From Proteiniphilum propionicum (lineage in GTDB: Bacteria > Bacteroidota > Bacteroidia > Bacteroidales > Dysgonomonadaceae), in NCBI RefSeq assembly GCF_022267555.1, contig NZ_CP073586.1:1851501-1915500 (forward strand): 64,000 nt of DNA, given 5' to 3'. Positions 48,975 to 58,278 of this stretch are shown piece after piece. The notes below the pieces were generated by a model. That model was not told the DNA's origin and did not search any database. It was given only the letters and a program-made list of their open reading frames with translations. The position numbers and the translations under genes were made by a program. Position 1 is the first letter of the stretch; every line of letters starts with the position of its first letter.

Positions 48975-51203
48975 TTATTTATTTTTTTTTACTGTTAACT
49001 GATAAACAAACCAGAACAGCGTAAGTGTGCCTATTGCGAAAATAGTGTCACCTATTGTACGTGACCATTTGAAAATATTTACCAGCGGCTGTTGCATAAA
49101 TTCGGCGGAACGGGCATACCACATCCCCTCATTAACGCTAGCTATGGTCTGCATGAGGCCGACAGGAAGCAGGCTCAGCACAACCATCAGAAAGAGGCCG
49201 GTATTGAGAGTCCAGAAAGTAAATGAGATAAGCTTGTTATTCCATTTTTGTTTGCGATACATGCTGCGAAGCACAAACAGAATAAGGCCGATCCCCAGCA
49301 TGCCGTAAACTCCGAAGAGTGCCGCATGGCCATGTACCGGTGTGGTATTTAATCCCTGCATGTAATAAAGGGCGATAGGCGGATTGATGATAAATCCGAA
49401 GATACCCGCTCCGAGAAAATTCCAGAAAGCTACCGACAGCAAAAAATATATAGGCCATTTGTAATCTTTTAACCATTCCGTAGATTTGCTCATACGGTAG
49501 TTGTGATAGGCTTCGAAACCGATAAGTATGAGGGGCACCACTTCCAGCGCGCTGAATGTTGCCCCCAGAGCCATAACAGCTGTTGGTGTGCCGGTGAAGT
49601 AGAGATGATGGAATGTACCCAAAATTCCACCTGTAAGGAAGATTACGGTCGCAAAAATAATATTGTTGGTGGCCGACTTTATTCCAAGCAACCCCATACG
49701 AGTGAATAGGAATGCGGCAACAACCGTGGCGAAAACTTCAAAGAATCCTTCCACCCAGAGGTGTACCACCCACCAGCGCCAATATTCGGCTATTGCAAGA
49801 TTGGTTGTACGTCCCCACATTAATCCCGCACCATATAACAGTGCGATGGCAGCACATGAAATAAGGAAGAGAATAAGCAATCCTTTTTCTGATGTTCTTT
49901 TTTTAATGATAGGAAGTATTGGCCGAATCATCAGCGCAAGCCAGAGAAGGAGGCCGACAAACAGTAGTGCCTGCCAGAAACGCCCCAGATCTACATACTC
50001 ATACCCTTGATGACCAAACCAGAAATTATTTACCAGGTCGAGACGCTGCATTACCCCAAACCACTGTCCAATAAGCGAACCGGCTACAACTATGAGCAAT
50101 GCACCAAAAAGAATGTTAACCCCGGTTTTCTGAAATTTGGGGTCTTTTCCACTCAGCGAAGGTGCAATATATAGTCCTGTTGCAAGCCATGCCGTAGCTA
50201 TCCAGAAGATAGCAAGCTGAATATGCCACGTGCGGGTGATTGAATAAGGTAGAATTCCTGTAATATTGATACCGTAGAAGCCTCCACCCTCTACACCGTA
50301 ATGGGCTGTAAGCACTCCCAGCAGTACCTGCGTGAGAATAATAAGATTCACCGCCCAGAAATATTTTTTTACCGCCCACATCGATGGAGTAATGACCTGA
50401 TTCATGAGCGGGTCATTAAGCGGTTTCAGCGTCTCCTCGCGACGAGTACGGGCTTGCATGAAAATCATAATGCCAATCCCTAAGAGGAGCATGATGATGC
50501 TGAATCCTGTCCAAAGGATCAGATCGCTTGTTGGTGTGTTGCCAATCTGTTTGTCAGGTGGCCAGTTGTGAGTGTATGTTACATCAGAACCGGGGCGCTC
50601 TGTTACACAAGCCCATGAAGCCCAGAAAAAGAACTGTGCCATCTTTTCCATTCTCTCTTCCGATTTAATTGTGTTTTTGGCAATTGCGTAGTCTGCCCGC
50701 AACCCATCCAGTGCCGGGTCATTCATGAAAAGGCCACCGTAATGGCTCAGATTGTGCATAAAGGCTTCGTAGCGTTCGCTTGTTATGGTGAGCATTTTAG
50801 TAGATGTATCATATCTGTTTAATCTGAGAATTTCCTGTAGCCTTGCCTCCATTGCTACCTGTTCGGCAACAGACAGATGTATGAACTTTTTTCCGTATTC
50901 AGCCTGAGACCATTTATTCAGCAGATACTGTGCTTCCCTGTGCAGGTAATCTGCTGTCCAGTCGGGCGCGACGTAAGCACCATGCCCCCATATGGTGCCA
51001 ATCTCTTGTCCACCAATGCTTTGCCAGATATTCTGGCCATCTTTGATGTCGTTACCAGTAAACAAAACATCACCCGCCTCGTTTATCACCTTTTCGGGAA
51101 TGGGCGGCGCCTGTTGATAGATCTGGCTGCCGTAGTATAACAATACGGCAAACGAGACACTTACAACAAGTACGAATGCAATCCATAATTTTTTTTGTGT
51201 CAT
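48975..51203 (-). CDS. norB: Quinol-dependent nitric oxide reductase (qNor)
   Basis: A 742-residue membrane protein of the haem-copper oxidase superfamily, starting at MTQKKLWIAF (the frame is open further upstream but that part has no signature). An N-terminal transmembrane helix and a periplasmic cytochrome c-like domain without a CxxCH motif (the qNor feature) precede about 12-14 transmembrane helices. Metal-ligand histidines lie in FWIAT / WVVHLWVEGFFEVFATV, TGTPTAV and TTPVHGHAALFGVYGM. It reduces NO to N2O using quinol and probably detoxifies NO. An Rrf2-type regulator lies upstream. Confidence 0.94.
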   Translation of the reverse strand: MTQKKLWIAFVLVVSVSFAVLLYYGSQIYQQAPPIPEKVINEAGDVLFTGNDIKDGQNIWQSIGGQEIGTIWGHGAYVAPDWTADYLHREAQYLLNKWSQAEYGKKFIHLSVAEQVAMEARLQEILRLNRYDTSTKMLTITSERYEAFMHNLSHYGGLFMNDPALDGLRADYAIAKNTIKSEERMEKMAQFFFWASWACVTERPGSDVTYTHNWPPDKQIGNTPTSDLILWTGFSIIMLLLGIGIMIFMQARTRREETLKPLNDPLMNQVITPSMWAVKKYFWAVNLIILTQVLLGVLTAHYGVEGGGFYGINITGILPYSITRTWHIQLAIFWIATAWLATGLYIAPSLSGKDPKFQKTGVNILFGALLIVVAGSLIGQWFGVMQRLDLVNNFWFGHQGYEYVDLGRFWQALLFVGLLLWLALMIRPILPIIKKRTSEKGLLILFLISCAAIALLYGAGLMWGRTTNLAIAEYWRWWVVHLWVEGFFEVFATVVAAFLFTRMGLLGIKSATNNIIFATVIFLTGGILGTFHHLYFTGTPTAVMALGATFSALEVVPLILIGFEAYHNYRMSKSTEWLKDYKWPIYFLLSVAFWNFLGAGIFGFIINPPIALYYMQGLNTTPVHGHAALFGVYGMLGIGLILFVLRSMYRKQKWNNKLISFTFWTLNTGLFLMVVLSLLPVGLMQTIASVNEGMWYARSAEFMQQPLVNIFKWSRTIGDTIFAIGTLTLFWFVYQLTVKKNK

Positions 51204-51734
51204 GCTGTTAATTTTTAAAAGTTGGAATATTGAGTCCCCTCCGATAAGTCTTTTTTGCTGAAAATTCCACAAAAACACCATTGATATTCAGCGAGATGCG
51301 ATCTCCTGAAATCGGGTTTTGGGGTTTTTGGAGCAGACTGAATATTAGTTATTCAAGTTTCGAATGTTAAGTATTCAACTAAATATTCGACTGACATGTT
51401 TTGTGACTCATCTCCCAATTTACAGGCTGTCTGATTAACAACTTGCTTATCTCAAGCAGTTTATCTGACGACGACTGTTTCATCGAACGGGTTCACATTA
51501 AATATTTCATAGGCCTAATATTTTTAGTTGTATATGTTATAATTCATATATGCGTAACTTGAGTTAGTTATTTAAGGATTGTATCTTCATTCTTTTTCCT
51601 TCCTTAATAAATGAGTAAATTTTTACTTTGCATATGTGAGCCAAAGCTCTGTCCGAGATGTGTATGTGCTTAAAATGTAATGAAATAACTAAATTATTTA
51701 TTTGAGACAAAATTGTCGCAAATAAGAGAAAAAA
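51204..51734. other. 530-bp non-coding region between the regulator and qNor genes
   Basis: It contains MITE-like copy A (51232-51340) directly ahead of qNor, then AT-rich DNA. I found no confident -33/-7 pair for the qNor gene on the minus strand. It is the likely site for NO-responsive control. Confidence 0.5.
51232..51340. repeat. MITE-like element, copy A
   Basis: A 109-bp unit starting GAGTCCCCTCCGATAAGTC and ending GGAGCAGACT, with imperfect terminal inverted repeats. It is clearly homologous to copy B at 57628-57738, including a TGAAAATTC core, a TTCAG(C/T)GAG segment and a GGTTTTGGGG-like block. It encodes nothing and sits in the 5' region of qNor. Confidence 0.8.
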
Positions 51735-52169
51735 TTATCGCTTTAGTATCGACTCTTTGTTTTTAAGTCCTTCCGCAAGTTCATAAACCGTTGTTTTTTG
51801 AAGTACCTTCCTCATGTTTTTTCTTATTTTTTCTACTGGATGATGAATGGGGCAAGGATGTTGCCCATCACATTCACTAAGCCCAAGTGCGCAATCTTTA
51901 AAAAATGCGTCACCATCTATGGCTTTTACGATATCGGCAACGGTAATATGATGAAGCTTTTCGGGTTCTATCTTGAATCCCCCGTTGGGGCCCGTATATG
52001 AGTCCACAATCCCATTTTTGGATAGAAGGCCAAGTATTTTTCCTGTAAAGGCTTCGGGTGAATCAATATTTTTTACAATATCTCCAATTTTCACCCTTCT
52101 CTCTTCCTGTGATTGAGATGCAATATAAAGTATAGCCCTTATGCCATATTCACACGCTTTTGAAAACAT
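51735..52169 (-). CDS. Rrf2 family regulator (NsrR/IscR-like)
   Basis: A 144-residue winged-helix regulator. It opens MFSKACEYGIRAILYIASQ and has GPNGGFKI in the wing. Three cysteines in CALGLSECDGQHPC form the iron-sulfur ligand loop. NsrR uses such a cluster to sense NO, and the position upstream of qNor, same direction, fits. I use ATG 52169; the longer frame is in the promoter region. Confidence 0.88.
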   Translation of the reverse strand: MFSKACEYGIRAILYIASQSQEERRVKIGDIVKNIDSPEAFTGKILGLLSKNGIVDSYTGPNGGFKIEPEKLHHITVADIVKAIDGDAFFKDCALGLSECDGQHPCPIHHPVEKIRKNMRKVLQKTTVYELAEGLKNKESILKR

Positions 52170-52256
52170 TGAAATTTGCCTTGCTTTTGAAATGGTAATA
52201 ACTAAATAAATGAAATTCAGCACAATGTGCAATTTTAAACAAATGCACTCAAAGGG

Positions 52257-52289
52257 CAAAGTTATTGAATAATTCCAATTTCCGACAAA
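52257..52289 (-). promoter_or_regulatory. Promoter of the Rrf2 regulator gene
   Basis: On the minus strand TTTG (52286-52289), a 21-nt gap and TAACTTTG (52257-52264) match the consensus. The rest of the 308-bp gap to the dehydrogenase operon is AT-rich with no gene. Confidence 0.65.
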
Positions 52290-52477
52290 AAAGTAAAAAA
52301 TATTTTATTACCGTGCCATTTTTATTGCTCTTTCTCGTAAATGATTGTTTATTCACTCAGTAAGAATGATTAATAATATTTAAAATGTAAATTTCATCAA
52401 ACATTAGGATTGAAAAACTGTTGTTATGTAGAATCATTCTAAACATTTAAAAATATCACAGCAAAAAGAAAGCTTAT

Positions 52478-53473
52478 ATGGCCAGTACAAATACAAAAAC
52501 AAAGAGAGAATTATCCAAGGAGAAAATGTTGCACATGCACAGGCTGATGCTCGATATAAGGAATTTCGACAATAAAGTGAACAGGCTTGTAAAAAAAGGG
52601 AAGATACCCGGGATGACACACTTCTCCATTGGAGAGGAGGCTGCCAACGTGGGTGCGGTTGCCGCTATTGAAAAGGGGTTCGATCTTATCACATCAAATC
52701 ACCGCGGACACGGGCAGAGTATCGCTCTTGAAATTGACCTTAACGGGATGATGGCGGAGATTATGGGGAAGGCTACCGGAACTTGCAAGGGAAAGGGGGG
52801 GTCGATGCATATTGCCGACCTCGACAATGGTAACCTGGGTGCTAACGGAATTGTGGGAGGAGGAATGGGAATGGCTATCGGGGCTGCCCTCACTCAGAAA
52901 ATGAAAAATACGAGTAAGATAGTGGTTTGCTTTTTCGGCGATGGAGCCTGTAACGAAGGTACCTTCCATGAAACATTGAATATGGCTTCAATCTGGAAAC
53001 TGCCGGTAATTTTCTATTCTATCAATAATATGTATGGTATCAGCACACATATCAGCGATGTAATAAACATCGACTACAATTATCAGCGTGCTTGCTCCTA
53101 CGGTATTCCGGGGCATTTTATCGAGGACGGGAATGATCTGATGGCTGTTTACAACAAGTTTGAAGAGATAGTTGAATATGTTCGTAATGGTAATGGTCCG
53201 GTATTGGTAGAGGCCATTACTTACCGTTGGTTAGGCCACTCTACATCCGACCCGGGAAAATATCGAACCAAGGAGGAGGTGGATGAGTGGAAGAAAAAGG
53301 ATCCGATCGCTCGCTTTAGAAACTATCTTATTGAAAATAAGATTGCTACCGGACAGGAATTGGATGATCTGGAAGCCGCTTCTGTTGATGCCGTGGAAGA
53401 GTCGGTTAAATTTGCTTTAAGCAGTCCCGAGCCAACCCTGGAGTCGGCCTTTGAAGATGTTTATGCCGATTGA
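52478..53473 (+). CDS. 2-oxo-acid dehydrogenase E1 alpha subunit (pyruvate/acetoin type)
   Basis: A 331-residue TPP-binding subunit with the GDGACNEGTFHETLNMASIWKLPVIF...NN thiamine-diphosphate motif and the phosphorylation-loop-like YRWLGHSTSDPGKYR. It decarboxylates the oxo-acid together with E1 beta. The operon order E1a-E1b-E2-E3 follows. The substrate could be pyruvate, acetoin or a branched oxo-acid; sequence alone does not decide. Confidence 0.92.
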   Translation: MASTNTKTKRELSKEKMLHMHRLMLDIRNFDNKVNRLVKKGKIPGMTHFSIGEEAANVGAVAAIEKGFDLITSNHRGHGQSIALEIDLNGMMAEIMGKATGTCKGKGGSMHIADLDNGNLGANGIVGGGMGMAIGAALTQKMKNTSKIVVCFFGDGACNEGTFHETLNMASIWKLPVIFYSINNMYGISTHISDVINIDYNYQRACSYGIPGHFIEDGNDLMAVYNKFEEIVEYVRNGNGPVLVEAITYRWLGHSTSDPGKYRTKEEVDEWKKKDPIARFRNYLIENKIATGQELDDLEAASVDAVEESVKFALSSPEPTLESAFEDVYAD

Positions 53474-53543
53474 TCAAGCCTCAACAGTCCAAAAAAAGAT
53501 CGGTAATTTTATCATCTTTAAAGATGTTTATGCGGACTGATCA
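53450..53543 (+). repeat. Duplicated E1-alpha 3' end (imperfect direct repeat)
   Basis: Bases 53450-53476 (codons for FEDVYAD plus stop) recur at 53517-53543 with a few substitutions, reading FKDVYAD plus stop. The second copy has no gene upstream of it. It looks like the scar of a tandem duplication that later lost its body. Confidence 0.8.
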
Positions 53544-53626
53544 GGATTCAATAAAAACAACTCTGCTGCAGGGATATATCGCAGTTACCCTGCTGATAAA
53601 AAAAACAAAAACAGTACAACTGATAA

Positions 53627-54628
53627 ATGGAAAAAAATACAAAATTGATGACTGTTCGCGATGCTATCATTATGGCGATGTCAGAAGAGATGCGCCGCGA
53701 TGAAAACGTGTTTCTGATGGGTGAGGATGTGGGTATTTTTGGAGGAGACTTCGGTACTTCCGTCGGTATGCTCGAAGAGTTCGGCAAAGAGCGGGTACGC
53801 GATACACCTATTTCTGAAAATGCTATTTCAGGAGCGGCTGTAGGAGCGGCTATTACGGGAATGCGGCCTATTGTGGACGTGACGTTTATGGATTTCATTG
53901 TATATATGATGGATAATATCGTTAACCAGGCAGCCAAAACCAGATATATGTATGGGGGAAAGGGGCAGATACCGGTAGTGTTTCGTGCTGCCGCGGGAGG
54001 TGGTGTGGGTTCTGCGGCACAGCATTCGCAGTCGCTCGAAGCATGGTTTACCCATATTCCGGGGCTCAAGGTGATTGCCCCCGGTACTCCTGCCGATGTG
54101 AAAGGTTTGCTCAAAGCGGCTATTCGCGATAATAATCCTATTATCTTTCTCGAATATAAAGCCCAGTATAATATGAAAGGTGAGGTACCACTAGACCCTG
54201 ATTTTGTTTTGCCTATAGGGAAAGCGGATATCAAAAGAGAAGGTAAAGATGTATCTGTCATTACTTACGGGCGTATGCTTGAGCGGGTTATGCAAGCTGC
54301 CAATGAAGTGGATGAGGCGGAAGGTGTAAGCGTTGAGGTGGTGGACCTGCGTACATTGGCTCCCCTTGATAAAGAGGCGGTCATCAATTCGGTGCGAAAA
54401 ACCGGTAAAGTGCTATTGGTAAACGATGCACATAAAACCGGCGGATTTATTGGTGAAGTGGCTGCAATGATTGCCGAGAGCGATGCTTTTGACTATTTAG
54501 ATGGGCGCATTCTGCGGCTTGCGGGAGAGGATGTACCTGTTCCATACAACCAGACTCTTGAGTCTGCCCTTATACCAAGTGTGGAGCGTATAAAAAAATA
54601 TATCCTTAAGCTAGTCAATAACAGATAA
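53627..54628 (+). CDS. 2-oxo-acid dehydrogenase E1 beta subunit
   Basis: A 333-residue subunit opening LMTVRDAIIMAMSEEMRRDENVFLMGEDVG. It has TPISENAISGAAVGAAITGMRPI and the C-terminal transketolase-like EVVDLRTLAPLDKEAV. It pairs with E1 alpha to form the thiamine-dependent active site. The intergenic gap before it holds the duplicated E1-alpha end. Confidence 0.94.
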   Translation: MEKNTKLMTVRDAIIMAMSEEMRRDENVFLMGEDVGIFGGDFGTSVGMLEEFGKERVRDTPISENAISGAAVGAAITGMRPIVDVTFMDFIVYMMDNIVNQAAKTRYMYGGKGQIPVVFRAAAGGGVGSAAQHSQSLEAWFTHIPGLKVIAPGTPADVKGLLKAAIRDNNPIIFLEYKAQYNMKGEVPLDPDFVLPIGKADIKREGKDVSVITYGRMLERVMQAANEVDEAEGVSVEVVDLRTLAPLDKEAVINSVRKTGKVLLVNDAHKTGGFIGEVAAMIAESDAFDYLDGRILRLAGEDVPVPYNQTLESALIPSVERIKKYILKLVNNR

Positions 54629-54638
54629 ATAGGAGAGA

Positions 54639-55739
54639 ATGGAAAGAGACAAGGTTAGGGCAACACCTGCTGCAAGAGCGCTGGCACGACGTCTTGGTGT
54701 GGATATTTATAATGTAACCGGAACCGGTTATAAAGGACGCATCCACAGAGATGACATCGCGGGGTATAATTATGAAGATAAGATCCATATATCCCCTCTT
54801 GCACGCCGTATTGCCGATGCACACAATATTGATCTGAAGGGTTTGCAGGGGACGGGACATCGAAACAAGATAATGAAGGATGATGTGCTGAAGCTAATTG
54901 AAGATCCTGAACTGAGGGCTATGCTGGATCGCGATTATTTTGCTGAGGCTATTACTCTTACAAAAGCGATGCCATCTGCTGAAAAGCAGGCTGCACAAAA
55001 AATAGAAAAGAAGCTCTCAGTTTCACGACCGGAAGTTGCAGGGGATACGGAGACTGTACCGATGACCCAGATGCGGAAGATTATTGCCAGGCGGATGTCG
55101 GAAAGTTTCTTTGGAATTCCCACGTTCATTCAGACCTGGGAGGTGGACATGAGTGAGATGCTTATGCTTCGCAATCGTCTGATGGGGCCTATTAAGGATA
55201 AGACCGGAAGAAAGCTTACGGTGACCGATCTTATTTCGATGTCTGTAGTAAAGACATTGATGAACCACAAGTATATCAACGCAAGCATTAATGCGGAGGG
55301 AACGGAACTGACCTTCCATAACTATGTGAATCTGGGAGTTGCGGTAGGGATGGATGAGGGGTTACTCGTCCCGGTGGTGAAGAATGCCGACAAGATGTCG
55401 CTGAGTGAGCTTGTTGTCTCAATGAAAGACCTGGCCGAACGTACCTTCTCTAAAAAGCTGCTGCCCGATGAACAGACTGGCAGCACATTCAGTATAAGCA
55501 ACTTGGGTATGTATGGTGTAGATGAATTCACGGCTATCATTAATCAGCCCAATGCGGCTATTCTGAGCGTATCTTCAACAAAGGATAGAATTGTTCCCGT
55601 AAATGGTGAAGCGGTTATACGTCCCATCATGAAGATTAGCCTTACATGCGATCACCGTATCATAGACGGGTTGACTGCCGCAAAGTTTATGGCCGACTTG
55701 AAAGCGCTGCTGGAAGATCCGGTTACTTTGTTAATTTAA
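54639..55739 (+). CDS. Dihydrolipoamide acyltransferase E2 without a lipoyl domain
   Basis: A 366-residue E2 core. Two peripheral subunit-binding domains come first (ATPAARALARRLGVDIYNV and SPLARRIADAHNIDLKGL), then the catalytic domain with DHRIIDG (His339, Asp343). There is no lipoyl domain: the protein begins at the first binding domain, about 100 residues shorter than normal E2. The missing lipoyl domain is at the N-terminus of the E3 gene two positions on. The two binding domains could dock both E1 and E3. Confidence 0.93.
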   Translation: MERDKVRATPAARALARRLGVDIYNVTGTGYKGRIHRDDIAGYNYEDKIHISPLARRIADAHNIDLKGLQGTGHRNKIMKDDVLKLIEDPELRAMLDRDYFAEAITLTKAMPSAEKQAAQKIEKKLSVSRPEVAGDTETVPMTQMRKIIARRMSESFFGIPTFIQTWEVDMSEMLMLRNRLMGPIKDKTGRKLTVTDLISMSVVKTLMNHKYINASINAEGTELTFHNYVNLGVAVGMDEGLLVPVVKNADKMSLSELVVSMKDLAERTFSKKLLPDEQTGSTFSISNLGMYGVDEFTAIINQPNAAILSVSSTKDRIVPVNGEAVIRPIMKISLTCDHRIIDGLTAAKFMADLKALLEDPVTLLI

Positions 55740-55890
55740 TGTTTAAGTGTTATAAAATCAGGAGTTCAAGGTATAGAGGTTAAAGGCTTAGGATGCATGT
55801 TTAAGGTTTTGATAATTGCGTTGAAGCATTAAATCCGGTAATCTGTAAGCGTAGGCCTCAACTCATAATCCGAATCATAAGAATAAATAT

Positions 55891-57600
55891 ATGGCTTTTG
55901 AAATAATCATGCCCAAAGCAGGTATTGACATGACCGAAGGGCAAATAGTGAAATGGTTTAAGAAAGAGGGAGACCCAGTTACCGAAGGTGAAATAATCCT
56001 CGAGATAATGACCGACAAAACAAGCATGGAGCTCGAAGCGGAAGCATCGGGGATCTTGTTGAAAATTGTTCATCGTGAGGGCGAAACAGTACCAGTGACC
56101 GAAGTGATAGGTTATATAGGTCATGAGAACGAACAGGTCGCTACTCTTATGCCAGAAATAATTGAAGATACCGGAGCGGTGGAGAGTGAGGAAGATAAAC
56201 GAATGATCCGGCTCGAAGATAACTACCATGTGGCTGTTATTGGAGGAGGCCCTGCCGGTTATGTAGCTGCCATAAAAGCAGCTCAGCTGGGTGCCAGGGT
56301 GGCAATTGTGGAGAAAGGCACCTTTGGCGGCACCTGTCTTAACTTGGGATGCATCCCCTCGAAAGCCTATCTGAAGAACGCTGAGATAATTGAGCATATC
56401 AGGACAGCATCATCAAGGGGTATCATCATTGACAGTTCTCAGATCAGGATTGATATGGAGAAGGTACTGGAATTCAAAAACAGCGTGGTGAGGAAGCTGA
56501 CGAGCGGAGTGGAAACCCTCCTTAAAACGAATGGCGTGGATATATACAGGGGAGTAGGCAAGATAAACAGAAATAAAAATGTTGTGGTAAATGATACCCA
56601 GATCATAAAGGCGGATAAGATTATACTTGCTGGAGGATCGAAAGTTTCCAAAATTAATATCCCCGGTATTGATAGTGATAAGGTGCTTACAAGTGACGAC
56701 CTGCTCGATATCAGGGAGGTGCCGGAAACTCTTGCCGTTATTGGCGGAGGTGTGATTGGTGCCGAGATGGGACTTTCGTTCTCCGGACTTGGTTCAAAAG
56801 TGATTATTATTGAGATGATGGATCAGATTGTCCCCATATTTGATGACGATGTTACAGCCGAGCTGACACGTGTCGTGAAAAAGAAAGGGATCCAGGTGAT
56901 CACCTCTGCTCGTATAACTGAGATTGTGGACATGGGAGATAAGCTTGAGATTAGGATTGACGGTAAAGAACCGGTTATTGCCGATAAGGCACTACTCGCT
57001 ATCGGGCGTGTTCCCGATCTTGATGGCATTGGTGAGGTAAACCTTGAGACGGAACGTGGAAAAATAAAAGTGGATAAGTATATGGAGACTAGCGTGAAAG
57101 GGATCTATGCACCCGGCGATGTGAACGGGATAAAGATGCTTGCACACGTGGCTTTCCGCATGGGAGAGGTAGCTGCCGAAAATGCAGTGAAAGGAAATCG
57201 CCGTACAATTAAACTGCTGTCTGCTCCATCCGTGGTTTACACCTTGCCGGAAGTGGCTATGGTGGGCCTTACGGAACAGCAGGCACGTGAAAAATACGAC
57301 GATATACGTATTGGCCGGTTTAACTTCTCAGCTAATGGCCGCGCTCTTGCATCGAGTGAAGCTGTGGGTTTTGTGAAGGTAGTCGCCGATAACCGTTACG
57401 GAGAGGTGCTTGGTGTTCATATAATCGGCCCTTCTGCTGCAGAACTTATAACCCAGGCTTCACTAATCATGGAGATGGAGATCACGGTTGATGAAGTGGT
57501 GAAAACCATTTATGGACACCCTACTTACTCAGAAGCTATTTTCGAAGCTTTTGCCGATGTGTTAGGAGAGGCGGTGCATATTCCGAAGAAAAAGAAATAA
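55891..57600 (+). CDS. lpdA: Dihydrolipoamide dehydrogenase E3 with N-terminal lipoyl domain
   Basis: A 569-residue protein. Residues about 1-80 form a lipoyl domain with the lipoylation site Lys43 (MTDKTSM). An FAD-binding oxidoreductase follows: VIGGGPAGYVAAIKAAQLG, the redox disulfide GGTCLNLGCIPSK, the NAD site VIGGGVIGAEMGL, and the dimer-interface YGHPTYSEAIFEAF. The lipoyl arm on E3 presumably serves E1 and E2 in trans. The gap before it (150 bp) contains no gene. Confidence 0.95.
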   Translation: MAFEIIMPKAGIDMTEGQIVKWFKKEGDPVTEGEIILEIMTDKTSMELEAEASGILLKIVHREGETVPVTEVIGYIGHENEQVATLMPEIIEDTGAVESEEDKRMIRLEDNYHVAVIGGGPAGYVAAIKAAQLGARVAIVEKGTFGGTCLNLGCIPSKAYLKNAEIIEHIRTASSRGIIIDSSQIRIDMEKVLEFKNSVVRKLTSGVETLLKTNGVDIYRGVGKINRNKNVVVNDTQIIKADKIILAGGSKVSKINIPGIDSDKVLTSDDLLDIREVPETLAVIGGGVIGAEMGLSFSGLGSKVIIIEMMDQIVPIFDDDVTAELTRVVKKKGIQVITSARITEIVDMGDKLEIRIDGKEPVIADKALLAIGRVPDLDGIGEVNLETERGKIKVDKYMETSVKGIYAPGDVNGIKMLAHVAFRMGEVAAENAVKGNRRTIKLLSAPSVVYTLPEVAMVGLTEQQAREKYDDIRIGRFNFSANGRALASSEAVGFVKVVADNRYGEVLGVHIIGPSAAELITQASLIMEMEITVDEVVKTIYGHPTYSEAIFEAFADVLGEAVHIPKKKK

Positions 57601-57627
57601 TCGATTCAACCGTAGAGAATCTATTTA

Positions 57628-57738
57628 TGAGTCCCCTCCGATAACTCTTTTTTACTGAAAATTCTCCAAAATCCTCATTGACTTTCAGTGAGTTGAAAAC
57701 TATTAAAACCGGATTTGGGGATTTTCGGAGCAGACTCA
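57628..57738. repeat. MITE-like element, copy B
   Basis: A 111-bp unit bounded by TGAGTC and GACTCA, with extended imperfect terminal inverted repeats (GAGTC-NN-CTCCGA type). It is homologous to copy A at 51232-51340. It lies just after the E3 stop codon. Confidence 0.82.
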
Positions 57739-57803
57739 TTTATTAAATTTGGAAGGGGACTGATTGATATTTTGTAGGGTGAGCAATACAACATAACAAT
57801 GAT

Positions 57804-58073
57804 CTATATCGTCAACAACAGCAGATAGGAGATGATACCGACTGTTTGCCACGAGTGGTTCCACATGAGTATACCGCCTAGGAAGGTGACGATCTCCAGT
57901 ATAATGGCACCATTTGTTCCCAATTGGAGGAGCTCCTGCCAGCGTGCGTAGGGTTGCCTGAATCCGTAGCAATGTAGCAGGATCTGCAGTGATATACCCA
58001 GTATCATCATCACGACAACCCCCAGAATCTGGATATCCCGGTTGGGGAGATTGATGGACCTCACATGCGTCAC
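57804..58073 (-). CDS. Small predicted membrane protein
   Basis: An 89-residue open frame from a GTG start, with hydrophobic segments near residues 16-34, 55-69 and 77-89 and a soluble loop between (QPYARWQEL). I recognise no family. The hydrophobic periodicity argues it is a real gene, but the GTG start and lack of homologue recognition leave doubt. It is divergent from the NifX-like operon. Confidence 0.45.
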   Translation of the reverse strand: MTHVRSINLPNRDIQILGVVVMMILGISLQILLHCYGFRQPYARWQELLQLGTNGAIILEIVTFLGGILMWNHSWQTVGIISYLLLLTI

Positions 58074-58181
58074 AATGTGAGGGCTGTAACAATATATCTA
58101 AATTTCAGACCCTTTGGCCAGCTGTTTTTACTTCCTGCCCTTCATTTTTTTGTATACGCGATGAAAATTGACCGAATTTCA

Positions 58182-58213
58182 TTTGCATATTGAACATATG
58201 TTCATTACATTTG
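58182..58213 (+). promoter_or_regulatory. Promoter with 14-bp palindromic operator for the NifX/MinD operon
   Basis: TTTG (58182-58185), a 20-nt gap and TACATTTG (58206-58213) make a near-ideal Bacteroidota promoter. A perfect 14-bp palindrome, TGAACATATGTTCA (58191-58204), fills the gap, the position of a steric repressor site. The TGAA...TTCA core recalls ArsR/SmtB operators, which is only an analogy. Confidence 0.75.
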
Positions 58214-58278
58214 CTGCGTATTTAAAGTGAGTTGCCGTTGCAGGCAATCTCTATAATCAATCAGGAAAAGATCATTCT

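Noticed and set aside
57736-58092. A 118-codon minus-strand frame overlapping the small membrane-protein frame
   Set aside because: The composition is Cys/His/Pro-rich and irregular, while the other frame in the same place has clean hydrophobic segments.
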